From: Microbacter sp. GSS18
GTDB lineage: Bacteria; Actinomycetota; Actinomycetes; Actinomycetales; Microbacteriaceae
Length of the DNA stretch: 64,000 nucleotides
Direction: 5' to 3'
Assembly (NCBI GenBank): GCA_029319145.1
Contig: CP119753.1
Span: 3,472,001 to 3,536,000, forward strand
Position numbers and translations under genes: made by a program. Of the stretch, positions 25,259-34,993 are shown piece by piece. Each line of letters starts with the position of its first letter. Position 1 is the first letter of the stretch. The notes beneath the pieces were generated by a model. The model was given only the letters and a program-made list of their open reading frames with translations, made no database searches and was not told the DNA's origin.

Positions 25259-26281
25259 TCACGCGGGCGCACCGCGCGGGTTGCGGCCGAAGGCCCAGCC
25301 GGCGACTCCCGCGAGCAGGAGCACGCCGACGATGATGAGTCCGAACGCGTCGAGGTCGGTCGCCGCCACCGCGCTGACCGGTTCCCATCGCACGCCGATC
25401 GAGTCGACCAGCACACCGCACAGGCCGACCGTGCCGACGATGAAGGCCACCGCCACGGACAGGGAGATGAGTGTGGCGTTGTAGTGGCGTCGCCGTTCGG
25501 GGCGGTCCGCCGACCAGCGATAGATCCTCGCGGTGACGATGCTGTTGAGCCCGTCGCACGCCACCATTCCGGCGGTGAAGAGCAGCGGCAGCACCATCGC
25601 GGCGTACCAGGGCATGACGATCCCCGCGCCGCCGGCGATCAGAAGCAGGGTGATCGTCGATGCCGTGTCGAACCCGAGACCGAACAGCAGGCCGACCACG
25701 AACATCTTCCACGGCCGGTCCAGCCGCGCCGAGGTCCGCGCGATGGCGAGCGAGATCACGCCTCCGGCCGGGGCAGGCTCGTGGTCGGTGCCCGGCGCCA
25801 TGCGTCGGCCGCGGAAGAGCCGGACGAGGATCGCGAGGTTGACCGCCGCCATGGTGAGCAGGAACAGACTCGACACAGCAGGTCCCCACACGCCCGTGAA
25901 GGCGGCGAGCGGAGAGTCGTCCACGCCGAGCTGGGAGGTGAGAGCGCCGACCCCGGCCGTCGCGAGACCGACGGCCGCGACGACCACCGTGGAGTGGCCC
26001 AGCGCGAACCACAGGCCGACGCCCGACGGGTCTCGATCGTCGCCGATGAGCTTTCGGCTGGTGTTGTCGATGGCCGCGATGTGGTCTGCGTCGAACGCGT
26101 GGCGCATGCCCAGGACGAAGGCGGTCGCGGCCAGCCCGATGCCGAACGTGGTCGTGCCCGCCTGGTAGTCGCCGGGGAGGACCACCGCGGCGAACAGGGT
26201 CCAGCTGACCACGAGGAGAGACGCGGCGGTGATCAGGACGCCGCGCGCGGCCGGGGTCAGCACCAGCACCCGGCGCTCCAC
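25259..26281 (-). CDS. NiCoT-family high-affinity nickel permease
   Basis: 340 aa membrane protein that supplies Ni2+ for urease. The family signature RHAFDADHIAAIDN is at residues 60-73. FALGHSTVV, LGFDTASTITLLLI and GMVACDGLNSI follow in the expected order across about eight helices. The GTG start directly follows the ureD stop, so it is the last gene of the ureABCFGD operon. HoxN/NixA-like; cobalt transport cannot be excluded from sequence. Confidence 0.94.
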   Translation of the reverse strand: MERRVLVLTPAARGVLITAASLLVVSWTLFAAVVLPGDYQAGTTTFGIGLAATAFVLGMRHAFDADHIAAIDNTSRKLIGDDRDPSGVGLWFALGHSTVVVAAVGLATAGVGALTSQLGVDDSPLAAFTGVWGPAVSSLFLLTMAAVNLAILVRLFRGRRMAPGTDHEPAPAGGVISLAIARTSARLDRPWKMFVVGLLFGLGFDTASTITLLLIAGGAGIVMPWYAAMVLPLLFTAGMVACDGLNSIVTARIYRWSADRPERRRHYNATLISLSVAVAFIVGTVGLCGVLVDSIGVRWEPVSAVAATDLDAFGLIIVGVLLLAGVAGWAFGRNPRGAPA

Positions 26282-27016
26282 TCAGACGACATGCGGGGCC
26301 CCCGTCTCGTGCTCGATCGCCGCCTCGGCGAAGACGCCTCCCAGCGGGCTGCTGTGCGCGTCGGCGCCCAGATAGCGGAGCACCGTTCCCCCGCGTTCGA
26401 GATCGAGGCGCGCCGCCCCGGGTGCATCGCCGATGGCCGCGTGGTCTCCGATGGAGATGATGCCGTCCATGACGCGTGCGGCGCCGAGGACGCCGGGGAC
26501 ATGGTCGCGGCCCCCGACCTCGAGGGTCTCGCGCAGCAGGGGCCCGTCCGCATCGGCGACGTCGGTGTCGGCCCGCAGTCGTCCACCGCGTTCATCCGTC
26601 CGCCCGAGGACGAGGGTCTCGCGGACGCGCGCCGATGCGCCGGCCGCGAGGCGGACGGTGAGCGATCGGGTCAGGACGCCGGCGTCGGTGATGACCGTCG
26701 GCAGGCTGTCCCACACGAGATGGGCGTCGGTGCCGAGGTCGACTCCGGCGTGCCATTGCGATGCGTCGCCCGGCTCGCCGTCCCGCCCGTACACGACCAG
26801 CCCGCCGATGTCGACCAACCCGAGGGTGCAGCCCTCGCCGACGCTGATCCGCATCCGCACATCGTCGCCGGGCAGCAGCATCGCGCGGCCGGCCACGAGG
26901 GCGACGTCGACGCTCCGCCCGCGGCGACGGATCAGGCGCGGGATGACGAGGTCGCCCTCGAGGGAGCACGTCACGCCGTCACCGCGCGGCGCGACCTCGA
27001 CGACCGTCGGCCTCAC
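26282..27016 (-). CDS. ureD: Urease accessory protein UreD
   Basis: Part of the UreD-UreF-UreG complex that loads nickel into apo-urease. 244 aa, somewhat short for the family (usually 260-280), with the recognisable [23 protein letters not shown] segment and [20 protein letters not shown]. The GTG start overlaps the ureG stop. Divergent sequence is normal for UreD. The context leaves little doubt. Confidence 0.9.
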   Translation of the reverse strand: MRPTVVEVAPRGDGVTCSLEGDLVIPRLIRRRGRSVDVALVAGRAMLLPGDDVRMRISVGEGCTLGLVDIGGLVVYGRDGEPGDASQWHAGVDLGTDAHLVWDSLPTVITDAGVLTRSLTVRLAAGASARVRETLVLGRTDERGGRLRADTDVADADGPLLRETLEVGGRDHVPGVLGAARVMDGIISIGDHAAIGDAPGAARLDLERGGTVLRYLGADAHSSPLGGVFAEAAIEHETGAPHVV

Positions 27017-27789
27017 GGGTGGACGTGGTCCGCGTGCTCGTGGGCATCCGCGGCGTGGGCGTGCGCATCCTCGCTGCCCTCATGCGTGTGGAGGTACCCG
27101 GTGCCGTCCTCGTCGGCGTGGAAGTGCGGTGCCATCGGGCCCGGGTCCTGCGGCACGTGGGATCCCGCGCGGTGGGCGGCCAGCACCGTCAGGACCCATT
27201 CGCGCAGCGAGGCCACGGATGCCGCATCGGTGCGCGAGAGCGCCAGCACCGGGCGTCCGTCGCGTGCCGCCGTCGCGTCGGCGACCATCTGCGGGACGTC
27301 GACGCCGACGTAGGGGGCGAGGTCGGTCTTGTTGACCACCAGCAGATCGGCGCGACCGATCCCCGGCCCTCCCTTGCGGGCGACGTCGCCGCCGCCGGCG
27401 ACATCGAGCACGAAGATCTGCGCGTCGACGAGCGCGGGGGAGAAGGTCGCCGTCAGGTTGTCGCCGCCCGACTCGATCACGACCATGTCGAGGGGCGCGT
27501 GGGCGCGCTCGAGGTCTTCCGCGGCCAGCAGGTTGGCGGTGACGTCGTCGCGGATCGCGGTGTGCGGGCACGCACCCGTCTCGACCGCCACGATGCGCTC
27601 GGGCTCGAGCACGCCCGCGGACCGCAGGAAGCGCGCGTCCTCGTCGGTGTAGATGTCGTTCGTGATCACCCCGATGCGGATCTCGGCGGCGAGGGCGCGG
27701 CAGATCGTCGCGATGAGTGAGGACTTGCCGGTGCCCACGGGGCCGGCGACGCCGAGACGCAGGGCGCGGGATGGTGTGATGTCAGGCAC
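27013..27789 (-). CDS. ureG: Urease accessory GTPase UreG with histidine-rich tail
   Basis: GTPase that drives nickel insertion. 258 aa: P-loop GPVGTGKSS at residues 16-24, NDIYTDED, metal-site region CPHTAIRDD, and NKTDLAP. The last ~35 residues (from about 222) contain about nine His in short HxH and HEH clusters. Typical UreG lacks such a C-terminal extension. With no ureE here, the tail may bind or store nickel, as His-rich stretches of HypB and UreE do. GTG start, overlapping ureF by 8 bp. Confidence 0.95.
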   Translation of the reverse strand: MPDITPSRALRLGVAGPVGTGKSSLIATICRALAAEIRIGVITNDIYTDEDARFLRSAGVLEPERIVAVETGACPHTAIRDDVTANLLAAEDLERAHAPLDMVVIESGGDNLTATFSPALVDAQIFVLDVAGGGDVARKGGPGIGRADLLVVNKTDLAPYVGVDVPQMVADATAARDGRPVLALSRTDAASVASLREWVLTVLAAHRAGSHVPQDPGPMAPHFHADEDGTGYLHTHEGSEDAHAHAADAHEHADHVHP

Positions 27790-28456
27790 GGAAGAGCCTC
27801 CTGGAGGATCGGGCGTGGGCTTCTGCCCACATTTCGGACTGCGGCGCGGTGAACGAGGGGATGTCGGCGGGGTCGGTGATCGCCGAGATCGCGATCAGAT
27901 CGTCCTCGACCTCGGCGCACAGGGTGACGACGAGACCGACGAGATCGAGCGGATCGCGGGGCTCGAGCTTGAGGACCGCCGCCGCCGCGGCCTGCATGTC
28001 CTCGTAGACGACGAGGCGCGCGAGCTCCAGCGGCGGCATCGCCAGGCCGGCGGCGAGGACGCCCAGCACGCACGGCCGAGGCGGCGGGGTCGGGCGCTCG
28101 CGCCACTGCGCGATGACCGCATCCCCCGGGAGCAGTTCGGTGCCGACGCGCAGGTAGCCGCGCGCCAGGAGCCGGGCGGCATCGCGCTGCGCGCGGCTCG
28201 GCGTGCGCGCCGCCCACGCCGCCTCGACCGCGTCGAGGTCCCCGCCGACGGTGTGCGCGTGCCGCGCCGCAACCGCGGTCCCCGCTTCGACGAGCGTCGT
28301 CGTCGACGCTCTGCCTCTCAGGAACGCAGGCAGCTCGTGGGCCGCGACGCCCGCCATCAGCGCAGGCTCGACGCCGGCCGAGTGCGCGTGACCGCCCGAC
28401 GGCAGTCGAGCATCGGCGAGCAGCAGGGCGGCCGTCGAGGGGGCGAGCGGGGGCAT
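27782..28456 (-). CDS. ureF: Urease accessory protein UreF
   Basis: All-helical accessory protein of 224 aa that bridges UreD and UreG. The N-terminal [23 protein letters not shown] is the family pattern, here with an extra His in GGHAHSAG. The C terminus ends SRRLFRA. The ATG shares one base with the ureC stop. Its coding end overlaps ureG. Confidence 0.92.
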   Translation of the reverse strand: MPPLAPSTAALLLADARLPSGGHAHSAGVEPALMAGVAAHELPAFLRGRASTTTLVEAGTAVAARHAHTVGGDLDAVEAAWAARTPSRAQRDAARLLARGYLRVGTELLPGDAVIAQWRERPTPPPRPCVLGVLAAGLAMPPLELARLVVYEDMQAAAAAVLKLEPRDPLDLVGLVVTLCAEVEDDLIAISAITDPADIPSFTAPQSEMWAEAHARSSRRLFRA

Positions 28457-30159
28457 CAGAAGAGCTGATAGAGCTGGGCCAGCGGGAGCGTCGCGGCGGG
28501 CGCCGGCTCCACCTGCTCGCCGTCGATCGAGATGTCGAAGGTGTCGGGACGGATGTCGATGTCGGGCAGGGCGTCGTTGTTGCGCATGTCGGCTTTGCCG
28601 ATGTGCCGCGTGGGCTGGACCGGGAGCAGGCGTCGCGTGAGGCCGAGGCGCTCCTCGATGCCGGCGTCCAGTGCCGCCGGCGCCACGAACGAAACCGACA
28701 GCTGCCCGCCGATCGCGTCGGCGAACGCGGGGCGCATGAGCACCGGCTGGGGCGTCGGGATCGAGGCGTTGGGGTCCCCGAGCGCACCCCACACCAGTCC
28801 GCCGCCCTTGACGACCACGCTCGGACGGAATCCGAAGAAGCGCGGGTCCCACAGCACGAGGTCCGCGAGCTTGCCGGCCTCGACCGATCCCACCTCGCCG
28901 TCGATGCCGTGCGCCACGGCCGGATTGACCGTGTACTTCGCCACGTACCGGCGGGCGCGCTCGTTGTCGGCGGGAAGCCCGCCGCCGAGCGGTCCGCGCC
29001 GGTGCTTCATGACGTGGGCGACCTGCCACGTGCGTGTGACCACCTCGCCGATCCGACCCATCGCCTGGGCGTCGGACGACGTGATCGAGATCGCGCCCAT
29101 GTCGTGGAGGATGTCCTCGGCGGCGATCGTGGTGGCGCGGATGCGGGATTCGGCGAAGGCGAGGTCCTCGGGGACGCCCGGATTGAGGTGGTGACACACC
29201 ATGAGCATGTCGAGGTGCTCGGCGACGGTGTTGACGGTGTGGGGCAGTGTCGGGTTGGTCGAGCCGGGGATGACGTAGGGCAGGCCCGCGATCGACAGGA
29301 TGTCGGGTGCGTGGCCGCCGCCGGCGCCCTCGACGTGGAAGGCGTGGATGCTGCGTCCGGCCATCGCGGCGATGCTGGATTCGACGAATCCCGCCTCGTT
29401 GAGCGAGTCGCTGTGCAGCGCGACCTGCAGCCCCCACTCCTCGGCGGCGCTCAGGCTGGCGTCGATCGCCGCGGGCGTCGACCCCCAGTCCTCGTGCACC
29501 TTGTAGCCCGCGGCGCCGGCGAGCGCCTGCTCCGCGAACGCGGCCGCCGACACGGTGTTCCCCTTGCCGAGCAGCAGGACGTTGACCGGGAGCGGGTCGA
29601 GCGACCGATGCATCTGCTCGAGGTGCCATGCGCCGGGGGTCACCGTCGTCGCCTTGGAGCCCTCGGACGGTCCCGTCCCGCCGCCGGCGATCGTGGTGAT
29701 GCCGGTGGCGAGCGCTTCGTGGATCTGCGAGGGCGAGAGGAGGTGGACGTGGGAGTCGATGGCTCCCGCCGTCAGGATCTTGCCCTCGCCCGAGATCACG
29801 TCGGTGGACGGTCCGATCACGAGCCGCGGGTCGACCCCGTCGGCGATGTCCGGGTTGCCGGCGCGCCCGATGCCGGCGATGCGGCCGTCGCGGATGCCGA
29901 CGTCGGCGCGTACGATCCCCCACCAGTCGAGGATCACGGCGTTCGTGATGACGGTGTCGAGCGCCCCGTCGGCGCGGGAGGCGGTGCTCTGGGCCATCGA
30001 TTCGCGGATGGACTTGCCGCCGCCGAACACGGCCTCCTCTCCGCCGACGGTCAGGTCGTCCTCGACCTCGATCCAGAGATCGGTGTCGCCGAGGCGGATC
30101 TGATCACCGGTGGTCGGGCCGTAGATCGCGGCGTAGCGCTCGCGGTCGATGCGCACCAT
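28456..30159 (-). CDS. ureC: Urease alpha subunit UreC
   Basis: Catalytic subunit (567 aa) of urease, which hydrolyses urea to ammonia and carbamate. Nickel ligands are visible: HVH at 137-139, the carbamylated Lys220 in GYKVHEDWG, His249, His275 in HVEGAGGGH and Asp363 in SSDAQAMGR. The mobile flap VCHHLN (321-326) has Asn where many ureases have Asp; the catalytic His is kept. ATG start, sharing one base with the ureB stop. Confidence 0.97.
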   Translation of the reverse strand: MVRIDRERYAAIYGPTTGDQIRLGDTDLWIEVEDDLTVGGEEAVFGGGKSIRESMAQSTASRADGALDTVITNAVILDWWGIVRADVGIRDGRIAGIGRAGNPDIADGVDPRLVIGPSTDVISGEGKILTAGAIDSHVHLLSPSQIHEALATGITTIAGGGTGPSEGSKATTVTPGAWHLEQMHRSLDPLPVNVLLLGKGNTVSAAAFAEQALAGAAGYKVHEDWGSTPAAIDASLSAAEEWGLQVALHSDSLNEAGFVESSIAAMAGRSIHAFHVEGAGGGHAPDILSIAGLPYVIPGSTNPTLPHTVNTVAEHLDMLMVCHHLNPGVPEDLAFAESRIRATTIAAEDILHDMGAISITSSDAQAMGRIGEVVTRTWQVAHVMKHRRGPLGGGLPADNERARRYVAKYTVNPAVAHGIDGEVGSVEAGKLADLVLWDPRFFGFRPSVVVKGGGLVWGALGDPNASIPTPQPVLMRPAFADAIGGQLSVSFVAPAALDAGIEERLGLTRRLLPVQPTRHIGKADMRNNDALPDIDIRPDTFDISIDGEQVEPAPAATLPLAQLYQLF

Positions 30160-30494
30160 CAGCTGCCCTCCCCCGTCGTGCGGACCTGGATGCCCGGGAC
30201 GCGGCGGCGACCGCGCAGCGACACCGCGGCGACGCGCTTGGAGACACCGGGCTCGAAGCGCTCCGACGTGCCCGAGGGGATGTCGAGCCGGGCGCCGATG
30301 GCCGCCTCGCGATCGAACTGCAGCGCCGCGTTCACGTCGGGCAGATGGATGTGCGAGCCGATCTGCACCGGCCGGTCACCCGTGTTGAGGATCACCAGCT
30401 CCACGCGTTCGTCGTCGGTGCGGTCGGCGTTCAGCTCGATCCATCCGGGTCTGACCCGGATGGCACCGGGTCCTGACGATGATCCAGATGCCAT
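30159..30494 (-). CDS. ureB: Urease beta subunit UreB
   Basis: Structural subunit of 111 aa in the three-gene (alpha/beta/gamma) urease layout. [28 protein letters not shown] sequence and the later [10 protein letters not shown] are diagnostic. The N terminus has a short Ser/Gly-rich lead not found in all homologues. It ends one base inside the ureC start. Confidence 0.95.
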   Translation of the reverse strand: MASGSSSGPGAIRVRPGWIELNADRTDDERVELVILNTGDRPVQIGSHIHLPDVNAALQFDREAAIGARLDIPSGTSERFEPGVSKRVAAVSLRGRRRVPGIQVRTTGEGS

Positions 30495-30503
30495 GGCGAC
30501 TCC

Positions 30504-30806
30504 TCAGTCGATCGGGTGGTGGAGGGTGACCAGCTTGCGTCCGTCCGGGAACGTCGCCTCGACCTGGACGTCGGCGAGCATGTCGGCGACGCCGTCCATC
30601 ACGTCGTCGCGCCCCAGGACGGTGCGGCCCTCGGTCATCAGGTGGGCGACATCGGCGCCGTCGCGCGCGCGCTCGATGACCCACGTGGACAGCAGGGCGA
30701 CCGCCTCGGGGTGGTTGAGCTTGACGCCGCGGTCCCGCCGGTCGCGCGCGACCATGCCTGCGACCGCCAGCAGCAGCTTCTCGGTGTCGGCGGGTGACAG
30801 GTGCAT
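30504..30806 (-). CDS. ureA: Urease gamma subunit UreA
   Basis: 100 aa, the standard length. The motif [40 protein letters not shown] is diagnostic, and [41 protein letters not shown] C terminus follows. The ATG at 30806 is preceded by GGGGAGGAAC. The frame stays open further upstream, but that part is the shared promoter DNA. First gene of the urease operon. Confidence 0.96.
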   Translation of the reverse strand: MHLSPADTEKLLLAVAGMVARDRRDRGVKLNHPEAVALLSTWVIERARDGADVAHLMTEGRTVLGRDDVMDGVADMLADVQVEATFPDGRKLVTLHHPID

Positions 30807-30870
30807 CCGCGTTCCTCCCCTCGTCGGTGGCCGCCCCCGGGCGAAGACGCGTAGGTCGTCGCTGCGCTCG

Positions 30871-30890
30871 GGTGTCAGGATTCTGTCATC
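30871..30890 (+). repeat. Urea-cluster block 1, copy B (upstream of ureA)
   Basis: GGTGTCAGGATTCTGTCATC, one difference from 17078-17097 and in the same chromosomal orientation. Relative to ureA it is read as TGACAGAATCCTGACA, with TGACA repeated every 11 bp, 65 bp before the start codon. Confidence 0.7.
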
Positions 30891-30981
30891 AACCCGGCGG
30901 TGAACGCACGTCGTCTCGGCGCACAGTTCTCCCTGAGATTCGCGTCTTTCTGCGGAAGAGGGCCGCGAGTCGCGCGCACTT

Positions 30982-31022
30982 TTTACACACCCGATACGTT
31001 CGAGCAATGGCAATGTAATGCC
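30982..31022 (+). repeat. Urea-cluster block 2, copy B (upstream of ureA)
   Basis: A 41 bp block, 37 of 41 identical to 17188-17228, 111 bp beyond block 1. The minus-strand 5-mers ATTAC, ATTGC, GTATC and GTAAA keep the 11-bp phasing of the other copy. The substitutions leave the 11-bp frame intact, which fits a protein-binding array. Confidence 0.7.
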
Positions 31023-31071
31023 TTCGACCGCGCCGGTCCGGCACGCCGCGGATCCGTGGGCGGCCGTCGCT

Positions 31072-31719
31072 TCAGTCGGCGACGTCGACGACGCGCTCGC
31101 CGCCCACGACGATGCCGACGGCTCCGCCCGATGCGGCCGCGACCTCGCCGCGCAGCGCAGGGACCGCCTCGGCCGGGGCCCAGACCTCGAGGGTCGCCGA
31201 TGCGCCGTACGCGGGCTCGCCCATCGTCGCGCCGGAGCGGTGCGCCCAGTCGCGCAGGAGGTTGTCGAATCGGCCGGCGTCGGCGTGCGGGACGTCCACC
31301 CGCACCTGCGTCAAGGCGAGACGGTGCACGAGCCGCGCTTCGTCGAGCGCATCCGACACGGCCGTCGAATAGGCCCGGACGAGTCCCCCGGCGCCGAGCT
31401 TGACGCCCCCGAAGTAGCGCGTCACGACGGCGACGACATCCGTCACCTCGCGCCGCCGCAGCACTTCGAGCATGGGGATGCCGGCGGTGCCCGACGGTTC
31501 GCCGTCGTCGGATGAGCGGGCCTGGTCGGCCTGCAGACCGGTGACCATCGCGGTGCAGTTGTGGTTGGCGTCCCAGTGCTGCTTGCGCACGGCGGTGATG
31601 ACGGCATCCGCCTCCTCCACCGAGCCGACATGCTCGATCCGGGCGATGAACCGCGACTTGCGCACGATGAGTTCGCGTTCCACGCCGCCGGCGATGGTGG
31701 CGGGGTACGAGCGGCTCAC
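31072..31719 (-). CDS. YigZ/IMPACT-family protein
   Basis: 215 aa protein of the UPF0029/IMPACT family: N-terminal domain with [18 protein letters not shown] and the diagnostic [36 protein letters not shown]. The C-terminal domain is DUF1949-like. Bacterial members are implicated in translation-linked stress, but their function is unsettled. GTG start. TATCGT lies 6 bp before it (31726-31731, minus strand), suggesting a leaderless or near-leaderless transcript. Confidence 0.9.
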   Translation of the reverse strand: MSRSYPATIAGGVERELIVRKSRFIARIEHVGSVEEADAVITAVRKQHWDANHNCTAMVTGLQADQARSSDDGEPSGTAGIPMLEVLRRREVTDVVAVVTRYFGGVKLGAGGLVRAYSTAVSDALDEARLVHRLALTQVRVDVPHADAGRFDNLLRDWAHRSGATMGEPAYGASATLEVWAPAEAVPALRGEVAAASGGAVGIVVGGERVVDVAD

Positions 31720-31770
31720 CTCTCGACGATAGCCTCCTCATCCTGACGCCCGCTCGTCGCGGCGGGCGCG

Positions 31771-32241
31771 CTAATCGAAGTCGGCGACGACGACGTTGTG
31801 GTGGTATTCGAAGATGAGGCTCGTGCGGGTCGAGGCGACGCTCGTGCGCGCGGAGAGGTGGTCGACGACGAACTTGCGCACGCCGGTGGAGTCCTCGACG
31901 GCGATGTGCACGAGGAAGTCGTCCGCACCGCCGAGGAAGAACACCTGGATCACCTCGGGGACGCTCCGCATGTCGTGGGTGAACGAGCGGATGCTCTCCT
32001 GCCGGGCTCCGGGGCGGAGCGTCACGCCGATCACCGCCTGAAGCCCACGGCCGAGCGCGCGCTGATCGAGCGCGGCGTGGAAGCCGGTGATGACGCCGCG
32101 GTCGACCAGCGAGCGGACGCGCGCATGCGCCGTGGACGGGGCAACCCCGAGGGTGTCGGCCAGCGCGGCGTTGGTCATCCGCCCGTCGCGCGAGAGCAGG
32201 TCGACGATGCGTTCGTCCACAGGGTCCAGGCTGTCTTCCAT
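31771..32241 (-). CDS. Lrp/AsnC-family regulator, probable AldR
   Basis: 156 aa. N-terminal HTH (LDPVDERIVDLLSRDGRMTNAALADTLGVAPSTAHARV) and C-terminal RAM ligand domain with VIQVFFLGGADDFLVHIAVED. It is divergent from the alanine dehydrogenase gene, the arrangement of aldR-ald in other actinobacteria, so alanine-responsive control of ald is likely. ATG at 32241. Confidence 0.9.
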   Translation of the reverse strand: MEDSLDPVDERIVDLLSRDGRMTNAALADTLGVAPSTAHARVRSLVDRGVITGFHAALDQRALGRGLQAVIGVTLRPGARQESIRSFTHDMRSVPEVIQVFFLGGADDFLVHIAVEDSTGVRKFVVDHLSARTSVASTRTSLIFEYHHNVVVADFD

Positions 32242-32415
32242 CGGCTGAAGATCCTTCTGCGCTCGGCACCGGAATTCGCTCTCCTGCAGACATTGTTCAT
32301 CACGAAGGCGTGAGCTGTCGATGATCATTCGGCGTGAAACAGAATCCGATGCATGATCTGCGAATCTCTCTGTCGTGCTGGCGTGCCGCCAGGTGACCGA
32401 AGCGAAGGAAGAGCC
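32242..32415. promoter_or_regulatory. Divergent control region between Lrp-type regulator and ald
   Basis: The spacer is AT-richer than its surroundings and contains palindromic words ATGATCAT (32321-32328) and GATGCATGATC (32348-32358), about 27 bp apart. Lrp-type proteins bind several degenerate sites around such divergent promoters. No clear -10/-35 pair can be assigned. Confidence 0.45.
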
Positions 32416-33501
32416 ATGCGGATCGGCATCCCCACCGAGATCAAGAACAACGAGAACCGGGTCTCGATGACCCCGGCCGCCGTCGACGCGCTGGTGCGTC
32501 GCGGGCACGTGGTGACGGTGCAGACAGGCGCCGGCACCGGGAGCGCGTTCTCCGATGACGCCTACGTGCTCGCCGGCGCGCGCCTGGCGGATTCCGCCGA
32601 GGAGACCTGGGCGGAATCCGAGATGGTCGTGAAGGTGAAGGAGCCGATCGCCGCCGAGTACGGCTTCCTGCGTGATGACCTCACGCTGTTCACGTATCTC
32701 CACCTCGCCGCCGACCGGCCCCTGACGGATGCGCTCATCGCGGGCGGCACGACGGCGATCGCCTACGAGACGGTCCAGACACCGGATCGGGCGCTGCCCC
32801 TGCTGGCGCCGATGAGCGAGGTCGCTGGGCGCCTGTCGATCGCGGTCGGCGCGAACGCCCTGCTGAGTCCTGCCGGCGGTCGCGGGATGCTGCTGGGCGG
32901 GGTTCCCGGGACGCCGAAGGCCAAGGTCGTGGTGATCGGCGGGGGCGTCGCCGGCGAGCACGCCGCGGCGAACGCGCTCGGGCTCGGCGCGAACGTGACG
33001 ATCATCGACATCTCGGTGCCGAAGCTCCGCGCGCTCGAGGCGCGCTTCGGCGGCGCCATCCAGACGCGCTACTCGACCCCGTACGAGATCGCGGACCAGC
33101 TCGCCGACGCCGATCTCGTCGTCGGGTCGGTGCTGATCCCGGGGGCCGCGGCGCCCAAGCTCGTGACCGACGACATGGTCGCCGCGATGAAGCCGGGATC
33201 CGTGCTCGTGGACATCGCGATCGACCAGGGCGGATGCTTCGAGGGCTCGCGCCCGACGACGCACGACGACCCGACGTTCGCGGTGCACCAGTCGCTCTAT
33301 TACTGCGTGGCCAACATGCCCGGTGCCGCACCGCACACCTCCACGCGAGCGCTCGGCAACGCCACGCTGCCCTACGTCACGGCGATCGCCGACAAGGGCT
33401 GGGACGCCGCGGCCGCCGCCGACGAGGCACTCGCCCGTGGGCTGAACGTCCGCGCGGGTCGCGTCGTGAACGACGGGGTGCGCGCGGCCTTCGGGTTCTG
33501 A
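32416..33501 (+). CDS. ald: Alanine dehydrogenase
   Basis: Interconverts L-alanine and pyruvate/ammonia with NAD(H). 361 aa, typical length. N-terminal MRIGIPTEIKNNENRVSMTPAAV, Rossmann motif GGGVAGEHAAANALGLGANV and the C-terminal NMPGAAPHTSTRALGNATLPYV are diagnostic. I chose the ATG at 32416 after GAAGGAAGAG. A frame 21 codons longer is open but does not match the family start. Links ammonia released by urease to carbon metabolism only in a general sense. Confidence 0.96.
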   Translation: MRIGIPTEIKNNENRVSMTPAAVDALVRRGHVVTVQTGAGTGSAFSDDAYVLAGARLADSAEETWAESEMVVKVKEPIAAEYGFLRDDLTLFTYLHLAADRPLTDALIAGGTTAIAYETVQTPDRALPLLAPMSEVAGRLSIAVGANALLSPAGGRGMLLGGVPGTPKAKVVVIGGGVAGEHAAANALGLGANVTIIDISVPKLRALEARFGGAIQTRYSTPYEIADQLADADLVVGSVLIPGAAAPKLVTDDMVAAMKPGSVLVDIAIDQGGCFEGSRPTTHDDPTFAVHQSLYYCVANMPGAAPHTSTRALGNATLPYVTAIADKGWDAAAAADEALARGLNVRAGRVVNDGVRAAFGF

Positions 33502-33658
33502 GGCCTCCTCTCCGGAATGCCCACCCCCGTCCCCTGCGGTGTTGGCAGGACGACCGCCGTCGCGGAGGATGAACTGTCGAGGCTCGTCGCTCGCGAGCTG
33601 CGGGGTCGAGGGCGGATCGGTCTCGACGGGGACGTGACGCCACGGAGAGGAGGGCGAG

Positions 33659-34778
33659 ATGGCCCATCACGACACGCTTCCGCGAGTGCGGGTGTCGGGC
33701 GGACCGGCCGAGCGCGGACGCGCGTACGGCGAGGCGGCGCGGCGCCAGGTGAACGCGAGCCGGGAGGGGTATGAACGGGCCTTCGCGCGCTCGGGAATGC
33801 CCTGGCGCGAAGCCGTCGAGTACGCCCGCCGGTATGGCGACGCGATCGCCTCCGCGTTCCCCGAGGCGATCTCCGAGATGGAGGGGATCGCCGCCGGAGC
33901 CGGGCTGCCGTTCGACGACGTCCTCGCGATGAACTGCCGCACCGAGATCATGTGGGATCTCGCGCAGCGCCGCTCGTTGAGCCTGCGTGGCGAATGCACG
34001 TCGTTCGGTCTGGCTCCCGAGGCGACCGAGAACGGCCACACCTGGGTCGGGCAGAACTGGGACTGGCTCGTCCACGCCACAGACAGCATCGTCGTCCTCG
34101 AGGTCGAGCGGGACAACGCCCCGAACTACCTCACGCTGGTGGAGGCAGGCCTTCTCGGCAAGGCCACGCTGAACGCCGCGGGGATCGGGATCGCCGTCAA
34201 CACGCTCATCACCGACCGCGACCGTGACACCCGCGGGGTGCCATTCCACGTCGTGCTGCGGATGCTCGCCGACATCGAGCATGTCTCCGACGCCGTGGAG
34301 CTGCTGGCGGGAGTCCGTCGGGCCTCCTCCGGCAACTACCTCGTGGGCGCGGCGGGCGGAGCCGTGCTCGACATCGAATGCGAGCCGGGTGGTGTCGCCG
34401 GCGTCCATCCGATCGCGCCGGTGCGCGGTCGCATCGCCCACACCAACCACTTCGTCGCGGCCACGCGCGGCGTGGACCTCGCCCCCCCTGGAGCTCGGGG
34501 ACACCTATGTGCGCCTCCAGCGGATGCGCGATCACCTCGACGCTCACCCGGTGCTCTCGATCGGCGACGTCCATCAGGCCCTTTCGGACCACACCGACGG
34601 GCCCAGCGCGATCTGCTGTCACCCGGACCCCCGTTCGGATCCCGCGTCGCAGTGGACCACGGTGGTGGGGCTCGTGATGGACCTCGAGGACCGCGCCCTC
34701 CACCTCTCTCACGGGTCGCCGTGCCGGGGGCGACTGGCCCCGTACGAGCTGGACGGTCTTCTCGCCGGCGCGGTGTGA
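33659..34778 (+). pseudogene. C45-peptidase (acyltransferase-like) gene with a +1 frameshift
   Basis: The protein starts MAHHDTLPRVRVSGGPAERGRAYGEAA-like and carries the C45 nucleophile Cys113 in GECTSF, then NGHTWVGQNWDW. This is the isopenicillin-N acyltransferase/NAAA-like family of self-cleaving amidases. At 34482-34488 a run of seven C shifts the frame. With six C, VDLAP would continue directly into LELGDTYVRLQRMRDHL and finish at 34778, giving a normal full-length protein of about 373 aa. Either a recent mutation, phase variation or a sequencing error. Strong ribosome site GGAGAGGAGGG. Confidence 0.8.
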
Positions 34779-34885
34779 CCGGCGCGCAGGGAGCGGCGCA
34801 CACGCGGGCGCTCGGCGGCATCCACCGCGGAACAGAACTCGCGTCCGCGTGCGTTTCCGAGAGCTCCGGCCACGCGCGCACCCCC

Positions 34886-34914
34886 TTGTTGACATGTCCC
34901 GGCGCCGATAAGGT
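34886..34914 (+). promoter_or_regulatory. Promoter of the coiled-coil membrane protein gene
   Basis: TTGTTG (34886-34891) and TAAGGT (34909-34914) with a 17 bp spacer, about 80 bp before the start codon. An overlapping TTGACA at 34889-34894 gives only 14 bp spacing and is less likely. Confidence 0.5.
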
Positions 34915-34993
34915 CTCGCGCAACGGCCGCCCGCCTGCGTTGCGCGTGAGCGGTCGTCGATCCGGAGCACCATGAGTTCGAGGGGGAAGCGCC

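Noticed and set aside
25178..27313. 711-codon plus-strand frame across the nickel permease, ureD and ureG
   Set aside because: Opposite strand holds three recognised genes with overlapping starts and stops; the frame is an antisense shadow.
28603..30903. 766-codon plus-strand frame antisense to ureC, ureB and ureA
   Set aside because: The urease subunits are unmistakable on the minus strand. The plus frame has no recognisable domain.
31009..31022. Sigma-54-like TGGCA...TGCC element in block 2
   Set aside because: The distance between the GG and GC dinucleotides is one base short of the required spacing, and actinobacteria generally lack sigma-54.
17078..31022. Block repeats as attachment sites of an integrated element
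   Set aside because: No integrase, tRNA target or mobility gene is inside or beside the interval, and the operons at the two borders are functionally linked. Regulation is the more economical explanation, though mobilisation is not excluded.
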